Assembly (NCBI RefSeq): GCF_947488945.1
Contig: NZ_CANLBS010000022.1
Coordinates: forward strand, 1 to 64,000
DNA from: an uncultured Streptomyces sp.
GTDB taxonomy: Bacteria > Actinomycetota > Actinomycetes > Streptomycetales > Streptomycetaceae
Length of the DNA stretch: 64,000 nt
Direction: 5' to 3'
In this document: positions 1 through 8,657 of the stretch, one piece after another
Layout of the letters: every line of letters starts with the position of its first letter
How positions within the stretch are numbered: position 1 is the first letter of the stretch
Position numbers and translations under genes: made by a program
Notes under the pieces: model-generated
Database searches by the model: none
Seen by the model: only the letters and a program-made list of their open reading frames with translations
What the model was told of the DNA's origin: nothing

Positions 1-73
1 CTACGTCTTCCACGGCACGGTCACCGCAGCGGCAGTCCGCTTATGGCTCCGCCCATGATCCGCCGGACACGCC

Positions 74-1906
74 CTAGGCGGGACGGGCACGGAGGTGGCC
101 CATCAGCGCTTGGAGGTCCTTCTGGTCGAGGCCGCCGCCGACGGCCGGCTCCTCATCGAGGTCCGCGAGCTCCTGGACCGCGGGGTCGTCGAGGATGCGC
201 CCCATGAAGAGCAGCTTGTCGCTCAGCCGCTGCTCGACGATCTCGTCGATGCTCCCTTCGGAGGCGAGCACGGTGATGCGGGTCTCTGCTTCGGGCGCGA
301 GTCCGAGGCGGTGGATCCGGTCGAGGCTCTGCAGGAACCGCCCGGCCGCGAAGTCGCGGTCGACGTAGACCGCGTCGTGGCAGTCGTGGTGCAGGCTGAT
401 GCCCTCGCCGAGCGTGGCGGGGTTCGACAGCAGCACCATGCTGTCGGGGTCTTTCCGGAAGCGCTCGATCTCGGCTTCGCGGTCCTCCGTCCCTCCGTGG
501 ACCATGGCCGGCCGGAACTCCCTGAGGACTCTCTCGAGGGTGTTCAGGCTGCGGATGAACGTGGACCACACCAGGGTCTTGCGGCCCTGGGCCGCGTTCT
601 TCGCAACGATGGCCAGGACCTCGCGGTACTTCGGGGACATCTCGTAGCTGGGGAGGTCCCGCATGAGGTCGAAGAGCGGGCTGCCCTCGGGCACGGCCAG
701 GGGCGGGACCTGGTAGTTCAGCGGTTCGTAGCGGGTTGTGCCGACAGCGAGCAGGGCGGGGCTGGTGGCCGCCATCAGCATGTAGACGATGATCTTGCCG
801 AGGGCCTGGAAGTCGCCTTCCGATCCGGCGGCCCGGGCTGAGAACCGGCCGATGAGGGCTGCGTACACCTCCTGGTGCAGAGGGGGCATCGGAAGGGTGC
901 GGAGGGTCGTCGTCACCGGGGGCAGCCCCAGTTCGTGCTTGGTCGTGCGGGTGAACAGTGGGCGCAGCACCTGGCTGGCCTTGGCGAGGTCGCCGCCAGC
1001 CACGGCCTGCGTCACCTTCTGGCGTCCGTACCCGGGCCACACGAAGCCGAAGAGGTTCTCGATGTCCTTGACCCCGTTGGGAGCCGGGGTGCCGGTCAGG
1101 ATCAACCGGTGGCGGGCCCGCGGGCCGAGGGCGAGGCAGGCTGCCCCGTACTTCCCCTCGCCACCGAGCTTCATCCGGTGCGCCTCGTCGAGGAGGAGCA
1201 TGGAGGGACGGGCGCTCAGCCACTGGCCGAGCTCCTCGACTGACTGGCTGAGGCGCTCGTAGTTCACGATGATCACATCGGCTGCCGGATCGGTGTCCCG
1301 GGACAGCACCTCCATGCGCAGCGGCTCGCTGAGGCACTGCGCGTTCTCGTACTGCCACGACTCGTAGCAGGACTTCGGACCGACGATCAGCAGGCGCTCG
1401 ACGCCCTTGGCCGTGCGCAGCGCCTGGAACACAGCGAGACCGACGCGCGTCTTGCCTGCCCCCGGAACGGAGAAGTTGGCCCCGTGGCGCAGCGAGAGGA
1501 GCTTGGCGATGTCACGGCGCTGGAAGGAGGCAAGGCCGGCGGTCCACCCAGGGCCGAGCAGCCCGGCGACCTCGTCCTCCTGCACCTCCCTGGCTCCTCC
1601 GGCCGCCGGGTCGAGGCGGTCGGACACCGTCTGGGCATCTGCTGCGGAGTCCGTCGCAAGCGCGGCCAGTTGCGGGTCCCAGGCGACGCTGGACTGCGCA
1701 GGCCATGCCGCAAGCGCCACGAGGTTCGTCAGGAGGTCGTCGAGGTCGACTTCCATGCTCGCGGGAGAGCGCTGCACGCTGCTGCGGAAGCGCAGGGCGA
1801 GACGGCGCAGGTCCGCCTCGCACCCGGCGCCGGCCCTCAAGCGAGCCGTCGCCACGCTGTCGCCGAAGCCGATCTCGAGGCTCGCCGCGGAGGCGGGCAG
1901 TCCCAT
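74..1906 (-). CDS. SNF2-family DEAH helicase/translocase
   Basis: Superfamily 2 ATPase of SNF2 type, expected to translocate on double-stranded DNA. Visible motifs are Walker A (VPGAGKT, about residues 147-153), DEAH (240-243), motif III (TGTPAPN, 271-277), and in the second RecA lobe LGEGISLHHD (about 499-508) and QSLDRIHRLG (526-535). At 610 residues it is a minimal SNF2 core with a roughly 140-residue N-terminal extension of unknown role. The ATG at 1906 is chosen because it forms a TGATG stop/start overlap with the ParB-like gene upstream; an in-frame ATG at 1936 would lengthen the overlap. Coupling to the ParB-like gene implies a joint function. SNF2 proteins are helicase parts of DISARM (DrmD), Dpd and other defence systems, but I cannot assign this one to a named family. 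Confidence 0.9.
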   Translation of the reverse strand: MGLPASAASLEIGFGDSVATARLRAGAGCEADLRRLALRFRSSVQRSPASMEVDLDDLLTNLVALAAWPAQSSVAWDPQLAALATDSAADAQTVSDRLDPAAGGAREVQEDEVAGLLGPGWTAGLASFQRRDIAKLLSLRHGANFSVPGAGKTRVGLAVFQALRTAKGVERLLIVGPKSCYESWQYENAQCLSEPLRMEVLSRDTDPAADVIIVNYERLSQSVEELGQWLSARPSMLLLDEAHRMKLGGEGKYGAACLALGPRARHRLILTGTPAPNGVKDIENLFGFVWPGYGRQKVTQAVAGGDLAKASQVLRPLFTRTTKHELGLPPVTTTLRTLPMPPLHQEVYAALIGRFSARAAGSEGDFQALGKIIVYMLMAATSPALLAVGTTRYEPLNYQVPPLAVPEGSPLFDLMRDLPSYEMSPKYREVLAIVAKNAAQGRKTLVWSTFIRSLNTLERVLREFRPAMVHGGTEDREAEIERFRKDPDSMVLLSNPATLGEGISLHHDCHDAVYVDRDFAAGRFLQSLDRIHRLGLAPEAETRITVLASEGSIDEIVEQRLSDKLLFMGRILDDPAVQELADLDEEPAVGGGLDQKDLQALMGHLRARPA

Positions 1907-3318
1907 CAGCTCTCCCGGGTGGCGTTGAGCAGCCACTCGACGCCGTCACCCGGCGAGCTGAACGTGCGGCCCGCCTGCTTGGCCAGGCGCGCGAGGCTCG
2001 CCCGGAGGGTGAGCAGAGCGTCGTCGAACGAGTCCTCGTCGAGGGCGCGCTTCGCCTTCGCCTCGGCGAACTCCGCCGCGCACTGGTTCACGTAGTCGGC
2101 GGCGTCCGTCAGGCGCTCGGGCACTGCGATCTTCCGCTTCTGCAGTTGCGCGTTCTGGCCGGCCATCTTCACAGCGACGTCGAACGTGCCGCGGGCTGAC
2201 TTGATCTTCGCAGCGGCCTGTGTCACTTCCGAGGGGGTGAGCTTGTCTCCGGCGAGGGTCGCAGCCTTGGCCCTCAGCAGGTCGTCGGTGAGGGCCCGCG
2301 TCGCCTTCACCACCGCCGTGCCGTCTTGGACCGCGACGCCCGGCAGGCCGGGGATGGACACCGCGGCGGACTCCTGCGCGGCAGGCCGGAGGTCGTCCGG
2401 CAGCCGCTCGTCGAGGAAGCGGGTGTGGAAGTCGGCTTCAGCGAGGCGGACCGAAGTCTTCGGGTAGTTCAGGACGACCATCGCAAGCCGGGACTCCTTC
2501 AGCTGCTCGGCTGCGTCCGGGTCCGTCTTCGCGAGCTTGGTGTAGTCGCGCTGCAGTTCGCGGAGCTTCTCCTGGTGGTCCTCGAAGTCGACCAGTCGCA
2601 GCCCGACGCCACTGGCGGGGTCCTTACTGCGGTCGATGGCGTCGTTGACCAGCTGGTAGACCCACCGGTCCTGGCGGAGCGTCGTGGTCTTGATGTTGAA
2701 GTCCCGAGCCACGTCCTCCGGCCGCCGCCCGTTGGCCAGCTCCTCCTCGATCGCGATCAGGCGGTTGATGTAGGAGTACTCGCGCCGCTTGTCCTTCCGC
2801 AGCTGGAGGGCGAGCTCGACGTTGTTGATATCCCGCCGCGACGTGTCCGCAGGCAGGACCCCCACGCGGATGTCCTTGACCCCGATCTTGCGGAGGGCCG
2901 CGCAGCGGGTGTTCCCGTCGACGAGGATGCCGTTGGGACTGATGATGCCGGGCTCCTTCTGCCCGAAGTCGTCCAGCTCGTCCTGCAGCGCAGTGAAGTC
3001 GGGGTCCGTCTGCGTCGGATTCGCAGGGTTCCGGCTGAGGAGGAGGGCGAGGTAGTCCTGCGCAGGCTCACTCCAGGGCTCCTCTTCGAGCACCCGGTTC
3101 TGTTCGGGGTCCAGCGTGCGCTGCGCGCGGATGCGGTGGGTGTCGGGGTTGAAGTAGAGGAGGTCCACCGGCATGGAGATCACGCTCAGGTGCTTCTGCT
3201 CACCGCGCCACTCCACGGTGACCTTGGCGCTGTCCTCGGCCATGGCCTGCTTCAGCCGCTCCTCGACCATGGACCGGATCCGCTCGCCCTCGGGCGGAAC
3301 ACCGAACTTCACAGCCAT
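1906..3318 (-). CDS. ParB/Srx-domain DNA-binding protein
   Basis: ParB-like protein of 470 residues. The ParB/Srx core carries the motif VDGNTRCAA (about residues 133-141), which corresponds to the nucleotide-binding GERR-type box of ParB/Srx folds. A helix-turn-helix-like segment follows (about 200-220, RPEDVARDFNIKTTTLRQ). The C-terminal 200 residues are helical, charged and unassigned. The start ATG has a good Shine-Dalgarno (AGGAGAGG) eight bases upstream. It overlaps the SNF2 gene and is divergent from the CxxC protein/methyltransferase pair. Chromosome partitioning is unlikely because no ParA is nearby; a role in sequence recognition or nicking for the neighbouring helicase and methyltransferase is inferred from context only. 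Confidence 0.8.
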   Translation of the reverse strand: MAVKFGVPPEGERIRSMVEERLKQAMAEDSAKVTVEWRGEQKHLSVISMPVDLLYFNPDTHRIRAQRTLDPEQNRVLEEEPWSEPAQDYLALLLSRNPANPTQTDPDFTALQDELDDFGQKEPGIISPNGILVDGNTRCAALRKIGVKDIRVGVLPADTSRRDINNVELALQLRKDKRREYSYINRLIAIEEELANGRRPEDVARDFNIKTTTLRQDRWVYQLVNDAIDRSKDPASGVGLRLVDFEDHQEKLRELQRDYTKLAKTDPDAAEQLKESRLAMVVLNYPKTSVRLAEADFHTRFLDERLPDDLRPAAQESAAVSIPGLPGVAVQDGTAVVKATRALTDDLLRAKAATLAGDKLTPSEVTQAAAKIKSARGTFDVAVKMAGQNAQLQKRKIAVPERLTDAADYVNQCAAEFAEAKAKRALDEDSFDDALLTLRASLARLAKQAGRTFSSPGDGVEWLLNATRES

Positions 3319-3444
3319 AGCCAGGCCTCTCCTAGGTGGGTAAGCAGCCGTACACGCTCGTCAGGAATAATGGCAGGAGCCACTGACAACGGGCTGGTGA
3401 TCACCCAGACTTGCACGACTGACGACTTGAGAAACGGAGCAGAC
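3319..3444. promoter_or_regulatory. divergent promoter region between ParB-like and CxxC-protein genes
   Basis: A 126-base gap between two divergently read genes must carry start signals for both. The Shine-Dalgarno of the leftward gene lies at about 3327-3334 and that of the rightward gene (CGGAG) just before 3445. No clear -35/-10 pair or palindrome stands out. An in-frame ATG at 3370 could extend the rightward gene into this gap. Confidence 0.4.
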
Positions 3445-4134
3445 GTGACCCTCCCCGCCTGGAACGACCCGTCCTTCAAGGGTGGAACCATGATCAGGGG
3501 CGCGCTGTGGCTCGTCCAGGAGATCGGTGAGGGCAACACCTTCACCAAGGAGCAGCTCCGCAGCGCGTTCCCCGGCGTCTCGCAGGCGGACCGTCGACTC
3601 CGCGACCTCCGGTCCTACGGGTGGGTCATCCACACGAACACCGAAGACGCCAGGCTCATGGCCGAGGACCAGCGGTTCGTGGAGGCCGGGGTCGCAGTGT
3701 GGGACCCGGCCGCCCGCCGAGCAGCTGCACCCGAGAAGACGATCACGGCCAAGCAGGCCCAGGCCGTACTTGCCCGCGACGGCTACATGTGCACGGTGTG
3801 CGGTATCGGCAGCGCAGAGCCTTATCTAGATGACTCAAACCAGACGGCCGTGCTTTCGGTCACCCGGCGTACCTCTGTTCTGCTCGACGGCCGCGAGGAG
3901 GATCTCCTGGTCACGGAGTGCAAGCGTTGCCGTGCTGGCGGCGGCGGTCAGGCGACACGCGCCGATGGAGCCCTCACGGAGATCAAGAACCTGGACCCGG
4001 CAGATCAGCGGCGGCTGGCCCGATGGGCCGAGCGGGGGCGCCGAGGCTCGACAGCGCTCGAGCGGGCCTGGAACGCCTACCGCCGCCTCCCTGCAGCGGC
4101 GCAAGAGGAAGTTCTCAAGGCGCTGGACTCCTGA
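3445..4134 (+). CDS. winged-helix protein with paired CxxC motifs (HNH-like fold possible)
   Basis: 229-residue protein of unknown function. Residues about 15-65 look like a winged helix (FTKEQLRSAFPGVSQADRRL followed by RDLRSYGWVI). A second region has two CxxC pairs, at about residues 116-119 and 159-162, spaced as in zinc-bound HNH-type domains, but no histidine is visible where an HNH catalytic residue would be expected. The GTG at 3445 is preferred because a GGAG Shine-Dalgarno sits six bases upstream; an ATG at 3370 is the alternative. It is followed, after 239 bases, by a DNA methyltransferase in the same direction. A DNA-reading or degraded-nuclease partner of that enzyme is a guess from position. 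Confidence 0.75.
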   Translation: MTLPAWNDPSFKGGTMIRGALWLVQEIGEGNTFTKEQLRSAFPGVSQADRRLRDLRSYGWVIHTNTEDARLMAEDQRFVEAGVAVWDPAARRAAAPEKTITAKQAQAVLARDGYMCTVCGIGSAEPYLDDSNQTAVLSVTRRTSVLLDGREEDLLVTECKRCRAGGGGQATRADGALTEIKNLDPADQRRLARWAERGRRGSTALERAWNAYRRLPAAAQEEVLKALDS

Positions 4135-4373
4135 CCAGCATTGAAGACGCCCTCCGCGTCGAATGATCATGATGGAAGCTGTCACTGGCGCCGCGTAGAC
4201 TCCCCACTCTTGTCCGGTTTAGAGAGGCTGATAGGCGCCCGTCGGCCGCCACCTGCGACTATGGTGCTGGCGCGGAGCCTGTGCTGCCGGATGCCTATCT
4301 GTTCACTTGGGTGGTTGCGGAAGCACCGCCGCTTCTGCGCTGGAGATCCTGGCGTGCCTGGAGGGAGATCGCT

Positions 4374-5732
4374 ATGTCGGCCGTCGAGCCTGAGAAGCCG
4401 CTTAAGGTCATTGAGATCTGCGCTGGCGCGGGCGGCCAGACCCTCGGGCTGGAGCGGGCGGGTTTCCGCCACCGCCTCGCCATCGAGCTCGACGACAAGG
4501 CTGCTGAGACTCTGCGCCGCAACCTTGTGGAGTTCCTCGGGTATAGCGAGGAAGAAGCGCGCGACTCCGTAAAGGTTGGCGACGTCGCGGACCCTGCTGT
4601 CTGGAACCCGGTTGTCGATGCGGAGGACCTCGACCTCCTCGCCGGCGGAGTGCCCTGCCCCCCCTTCAGCATCGCCGGGAAGCAGCTGGGCTCAAGCGAT
4701 GAGCGCGATCTCTTCGCCTGGGCCGTCGAGCTATGCGGCAAGGTGCGTCCCAAGGCCCTGCTGCTGGAGAACGTGCGCGGCCTCAGCGCCAACCGCTTCG
4801 CTGGCTACCGCCAGCACGTCCTCGACCGGCTCAAGGATTCCGGTTACATCGCAGAGTGGCAGCTCCTCCAGGCGGACGACTTCGGCGTCTCCCAGTTGCG
4901 TCCGCGCTTCGTGCTGGTTGCGCTCCAGGAGGAGTTCGCCCCCTACTTCGTGTGGCCGGAGCGCAAGCCCGGGAGCGCCAAATCCGTTGGCGAGCTCCTG
5001 GTAGACCTCATGGCGAAGAACGGCTGGTCGGGCGCCCACGAATGGGCCGAAAATGCCTCCGGTATCGCGCCCACCATTGTCGGCGGGTCGAAGAAGCACG
5101 GAGGCGCCGACCTCGGCCCGACGCGTGCTAAGCGAGCGTGGGCGCAAAAGGGCGTCGACGCGATGGGCGTGGCCGACCAGGCGCCCTCGGTAGACGGTCC
5201 CCCTGTCATCGAGGGCAGCCCGCGTCCGAAGCTGACCACGGCAATGGTTGCCCGCATCCAGGGCTGGCAGGACGCGGACAGCGAGGTGAACGCCGACGAG
5301 GACGACTTCCGCTGGCGGTTCCATGGCCGGAAGACCAGCGTGTACCGACAGATCGGCAACGCGTTCCCCCCGCCCGTCGCCAAGGCGCTCGGCGACTCGA
5401 TCAGGAACGCGCTGAACAAGGTCGGCGAGCCCCACGACCTAGTCGAGACCGCAGATGTCGTCACCGACCCTGTTTACAAGCTGCTGCGCAGCAGCACGCG
5501 GGCACTCTCAGTCGACCAGATCATCGCCAAGCTCGCGGCGGCGGGCACGGCCATGGACCAGCCGACGGTGGAGCGGCACCTCAACCACCTCAAGCACGAC
5601 TTCGAGATGACGACGGTGACGCGCTCCAACGGAGCCGCCGCGTACAGCATCGGCGAGTTCAAGGCCTTCGTCGGCCAACGCGACCACCAGCGCCACGATC
5701 TCTTCACCCAGCACCGCTCCAAGATCAGCTGA
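4374..5732 (+). CDS. C5-cytosine DNA methyltransferase with C-terminal winged helix
   Basis: DNA (cytosine-5-)-methyltransferase, which transfers a methyl group from S-adenosylmethionine to C5 of cytosine. Motif I (EICAGAGGQTLGLE, about residues 14-27), the catalytic motif IV Cys in GGVPCPPFS (C95), ENV of motif VI (132-134), QLRPR of motif VIII (174-178) and RQIGNAFPPPVA of motif X (about 325-336) are all present. The target-recognition region is about residues 190-290. A C-terminal extension (about 365-430) resembles a winged helix and is unusual for a plain M.HhaI-type enzyme. The ATG at 4374 has a GGAGGGA Shine-Dalgarno; upstream in-frame codons have none. There is no separate restriction endonuclease next to it, so it probably marks self DNA for the helicase-containing neighbours, as DrmMII or DruM do in known systems. 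Confidence 0.93.
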   Translation: MSAVEPEKPLKVIEICAGAGGQTLGLERAGFRHRLAIELDDKAAETLRRNLVEFLGYSEEEARDSVKVGDVADPAVWNPVVDAEDLDLLAGGVPCPPFSIAGKQLGSSDERDLFAWAVELCGKVRPKALLLENVRGLSANRFAGYRQHVLDRLKDSGYIAEWQLLQADDFGVSQLRPRFVLVALQEEFAPYFVWPERKPGSAKSVGELLVDLMAKNGWSGAHEWAENASGIAPTIVGGSKKHGGADLGPTRAKRAWAQKGVDAMGVADQAPSVDGPPVIEGSPRPKLTTAMVARIQGWQDADSEVNADEDDFRWRFHGRKTSVYRQIGNAFPPPVAKALGDSIRNALNKVGEPHDLVETADVVTDPVYKLLRSSTRALSVDQIIAKLAAAGTAMDQPTVERHLNHLKHDFEMTTVTRSNGAAAYSIGEFKAFVGQRDHQRHDLFTQHRSKIS

Positions 5733-5784
5733 CTGTCGCAATCGCACCTCCGAGGGGGTCGGAGAGCGTTCCCACCGATGCGGG

Positions 5785-7467
5785 TCAAACCGCCGCTTGA
5801 GGAACGCCGTTAACGGTCAGTCCTGAGTCTAGGCGGGGGCGGTCCTCCTGCCTTTTCGCACCGTTCGGCTCTTTAGGCTGCTCACCCTGCTCCATCAGTG
5901 GGGCACCCGTAAGGGAAAGAAGTCGGACCAGCTCGCCCTGCAACCCTTCTTGAAGTGGAGTTCCATCCTTCCCGAAGGAGTCGATCTCGCCACTGAAAAG
6001 AAGACGCTGAGTCGACTCATGCGTCACTTTCACAGTCAGGATTCCACTGTGATCGTAGATGAACCGGACGAGCAGGGCATTCCGCTCGGGATCCTGCTCG
6101 GGCTTCGGAAGCCTCACTTCCAGATCGGCTAGAGGAAAGGCGCGGTCGCTGTCGGCCGGGTATCCATTCTCGCCTTCGACAATCTCTACGGTCACAGAGG
6201 AAGCGAAGGGGCGCGAGGGAAGGAAGCGGCACTCACCGGTTGCGGCGAGGGTCCGGTTCCGGCGGATCACAGGTTGAAACCCCTTGCGCGGGCCGGCATC
6301 GAAGGCGGTCCCGAGGTCGTAGTTGGTGACCAGGCTGAAGCGGTCCTTGTGGTCGGGATCATCAAGCGCAGCAGAGTAGATGGCAGCGCCGCGGGCCACA
6401 GCCGTCATGGGGTTGCAGAGCTCGGGCGGGATGATGCGGTCAGAGCCGAAGATACTCGCGACCGCGTCCCGGGCCTCGGGGATTTGGGAAGTACCGCCGA
6501 TCATCAGGACTGCGTCCACGTCGGCTGGAGTGAAACTCGTGTCTTGCAGGCACTGCGCCAGCGGTTCCATTGCCCGCTCGATCAGCGGGGCCACCGCCGC
6601 GGTGTACTCGGCACGGGAGATGTTGAGTGACTTCCCAAGCGCTGGAATGTCGAGAGGCACTTCGGGAACATTCCGTCGCGACAGTGAGATCTTCGTGAGC
6701 TCAACAAGTCTGCGCCAGCTGTCACGATCATCACGCGACATCTTGTCAGGGATCTCACCCAGCTTCACCAGGACGATTCGAGCTAGCGCTTCATCGAATT
6801 CGAGACCGCCGAGTGCCGCGATGCCTCGAGAAGACAGCTCCTCGAAGTACTTGCCGTCGTAGTCCAGCAAGGTGACATCGATAGTTCCGCCACCCCAGTC
6901 GAATATCAGCAGCTTTCCCGCGATGTCGATTTCATTCGCATACGAGATCGCTGCCGCGGTCGGTTCGTTGAGGAGGGATTTCACATTGATGCCGGCCAAT
7001 CGCGCAGCCGCACGTGTGCGGTATCGGGCCCCGCCGGTCGCATTCGCAGGGACTGTGATGACAGCTTCACTGAGGTCGAGGAAACTGCGCTGTGCGGCTT
7101 CCTTCATCTGGGAGAAGAGGGCTGCCGCTGCAGCCGTGCTGCGGAACGGCTGTCCGCCGAGCCAGATGTGGTGCTCATCGAGCAGAGGGCTGTCGGCATC
7201 AGCTTGCTCAATGCCCGCAGAACGGGTTCCAAGCATGCGCTTGACTGCGTCGATCGGGATGGCTGAAGACGTCTTCGCCGTCCAGCCGAAGCAGAGCGTG
7301 CGCTGCAGCTCCCGGATCCCGAGGACAGAGGGGAAGAGGTCCTCGAACTCTGGGAGGCGCCACTGCGCAGGCACGTTGCCACCGTCGACAGCAACGATTT
7401 CGCTCGACAACCCGTCCGAGCGTGCGACGACCGAGTTGCTGGTCCCGAAGTCGATTCCGAAAGTCAC
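5785..7467 (-). CDS. Hsp70-like (DnaK-family) ATPase
   Basis: 560-residue Hsp70/actin-fold ATPase. Phosphate-1 loop GIDFGTSNS (residues 4-12), connect-1 region LNEPTAAA (166-173), phosphate-2 loop IFDWGGGTIDVT (188-199) and adenosine motif MIGGTSQIP (322-330) are intact, so ATP binding is expected. The substrate-binding part (about 375-520) is short and diverged from housekeeping DnaK, and the helical lid is reduced to a disordered tail. It is the last gene of a leftward operon and overlaps the preceding GrpE-like gene by ATGA. It converges with the DNA methyltransferase, separated by 52 bases. Being embedded with a GrpE-like and a J-like protein and a giant helicase, it is not the housekeeping dnaK. 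It may remodel or gate the helicase complex; that is inference. Confidence 0.9.
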   Translation of the reverse strand: MTFGIDFGTSNSVVARSDGLSSEIVAVDGGNVPAQWRLPEFEDLFPSVLGIRELQRTLCFGWTAKTSSAIPIDAVKRMLGTRSAGIEQADADSPLLDEHHIWLGGQPFRSTAAAAALFSQMKEAAQRSFLDLSEAVITVPANATGGARYRTRAAARLAGINVKSLLNEPTAAAISYANEIDIAGKLLIFDWGGGTIDVTLLDYDGKYFEELSSRGIAALGGLEFDEALARIVLVKLGEIPDKMSRDDRDSWRRLVELTKISLSRRNVPEVPLDIPALGKSLNISRAEYTAAVAPLIERAMEPLAQCLQDTSFTPADVDAVLMIGGTSQIPEARDAVASIFGSDRIIPPELCNPMTAVARGAAIYSAALDDPDHKDRFSLVTNYDLGTAFDAGPRKGFQPVIRRNRTLAATGECRFLPSRPFASSVTVEIVEGENGYPADSDRAFPLADLEVRLPKPEQDPERNALLVRFIYDHSGILTVKVTHESTQRLLFSGEIDSFGKDGTPLQEGLQGELVRLLSLTGAPLMEQGEQPKEPNGAKRQEDRPRLDSGLTVNGVPQAAV

Positions 7468-8657
7468 TGGTCTCCCTCGTCGTCAGCGTGATCGCTTGAT
7501 CCTGCTTGGTCTGTTCCGCGGAGCTTCGCCGCGTAGGCGCGTACGTGTGGGGAGACGGCCCCGCTCCCCGAACGAGCGCGTCCACCTGGGGAGGCTTTCG
7601 TGTGAGGCGCCGATCGGTCCGCAGAGTGCTTCACGCGCTCGTACGCACTCACCTGAGGTGCCTCTTTGCCAGCCCCTTCGGATTGCCGGAGGGGCAGCTT
7701 CCCGGACGGACTGCCATCTGCCTCCCCTCGTCCAACGCGCCCTACCTGACGACCGGTTGTCTGCCGCTCTACCGTCTGCTGCCGGTCGTCCTCCGGAGGA
7801 TGCCGCGTCTCGGACACGCCTCCCCCGGCCTTGGGCTGCTCCGGAGGCTTCGCAGGCGACTTGTCGTCGGTAAGCAGCCTTCCCTGCGGGTGAGGGCGTG
7901 AGAAACTCCCGTGCTCTTTTCCCCGCGGCGGAGCTTTCGCGGATCCGGCCTCCAAGGGTCGCACCCAGCCGCACTCGATTGTTCGGTTGGTCTCGGTATC
8001 CAAGTAGGCGGGGCTCAGCACCTCGTATGCGTCACCTTCTGCCGGGGGGCCACCGGCAGCAGTTCCCTCGTTCGACCGCGCCAGGTTGAACGCTGAGAGG
8101 TCACCAGGCTCGATCACGCGCTGGAGACCAGCGAGACCCAGCTCGGTCTCGATCCGGTCCCGGAGCTCTCGAAGAGACGATGCGTGCGCTGCTGCCCGAT
8201 CGATTACCGCCAACTGGGCGAGATGCCGCTCTCTCACCCTCATGCCTTCGACCACGCCGGCGCGTACGGAGTCTGCGATCTGCTTTCCCGCTGATCGCGC
8301 AGCACGTGCGGTGTCGTTGGCGCCATCCTGGTGGCTTAGGGCTTCGCGGAGAGATCCCAAGCCGGCCTCGATTCTGGGTTCCAGCACGGACAGCAGCTCG
8401 GAAAGTAGGGCAGCAGCATCGAATGTTCCGGGGTCAACCCTTGGATGGCCTGGCCCGATCCGGATCTGGACCGGACGATCGCGCTCCACCGCCCGGCCGC
8501 CGTCGCGCCGAGCGACTTTGGAAGAGGGCGGCACCTGCCGTGCGCGAGCGGTTTGATGGCTCTGAGCGGCCGCGCCGGAAGGATTGCCGCCTCGGTCGGT
8601 ACTCTGCCGCCGCTTTCCCTTCGAGGACATCCTGCGCTTATTCGGATTACTACTCAT
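7464..8657 (-). CDS. GrpE-like protein with long disordered flanks
   Basis: 397 residues. The N-terminal 75 residues are basic and disordered, residues about 80-175 form likely long helices, and about 210-236 (EVLSPAYLDTETNRTIECGW, then VRP) match the beta-wing pattern of GrpE, where family members have V-x-x-GY followed by LRPA-x-V. A linker with IEPGDLSAF precedes it, as in GrpE. The C-terminal 160 residues are low-complexity, charged and rich in Gly, Pro, Ser and Arg. It overlaps both neighbours by ATGA, upstream J-like gene and downstream Hsp70 gene. GrpE exchanges nucleotide on Hsp70, so the pairing makes sense. The call rests on pattern resemblance and context; a structure prediction would settle it. 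Confidence 0.55.
   Translation of the reverse strand: MSSNPNKRRMSSKGKRRQSTDRGGNPSGAAAQSHQTARARQVPPSSKVARRDGGRAVERDRPVQIRIGPGHPRVDPGTFDAAALLSELLSVLEPRIEAGLGSLREALSHQDGANDTARAARSAGKQIADSVRAGVVEGMRVRERHLAQLAVIDRAAAHASSLRELRDRIETELGLAGLQRVIEPGDLSAFNLARSNEGTAAGGPPAEGDAYEVLSPAYLDTETNRTIECGWVRPLEAGSAKAPPRGKEHGSFSRPHPQGRLLTDDKSPAKPPEQPKAGGGVSETRHPPEDDRQQTVERQTTGRQVGRVGRGEADGSPSGKLPLRQSEGAGKEAPQVSAYERVKHSADRSAPHTKASPGGRARSGSGAVSPHVRAYAAKLRGTDQAGSSDHADDEGDQ

Noticed and set aside
2..58. An 18-codon rightward tail (YVFHGTVTAAAVRLWLRP, stop at 56-58) that might end a gene starting before the window.
   Set aside because: Too short to identify or to separate from chance open sequence.
2326..3400. Long rightward open frame extending the CxxC protein upstream through the ParB-like gene.
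   Set aside because: It is the antisense of the ParB-like gene, with low-complexity Val/Leu/Arg composition and no ribosome site; the true start is at 3445.
5785..7467. Housekeeping dnaK.
   Set aside because: The substrate-binding part is short and diverged, the lid is missing, and gene order and neighbours do not match the dnaK-grpE-dnaJ-hspR operon of Streptomyces.
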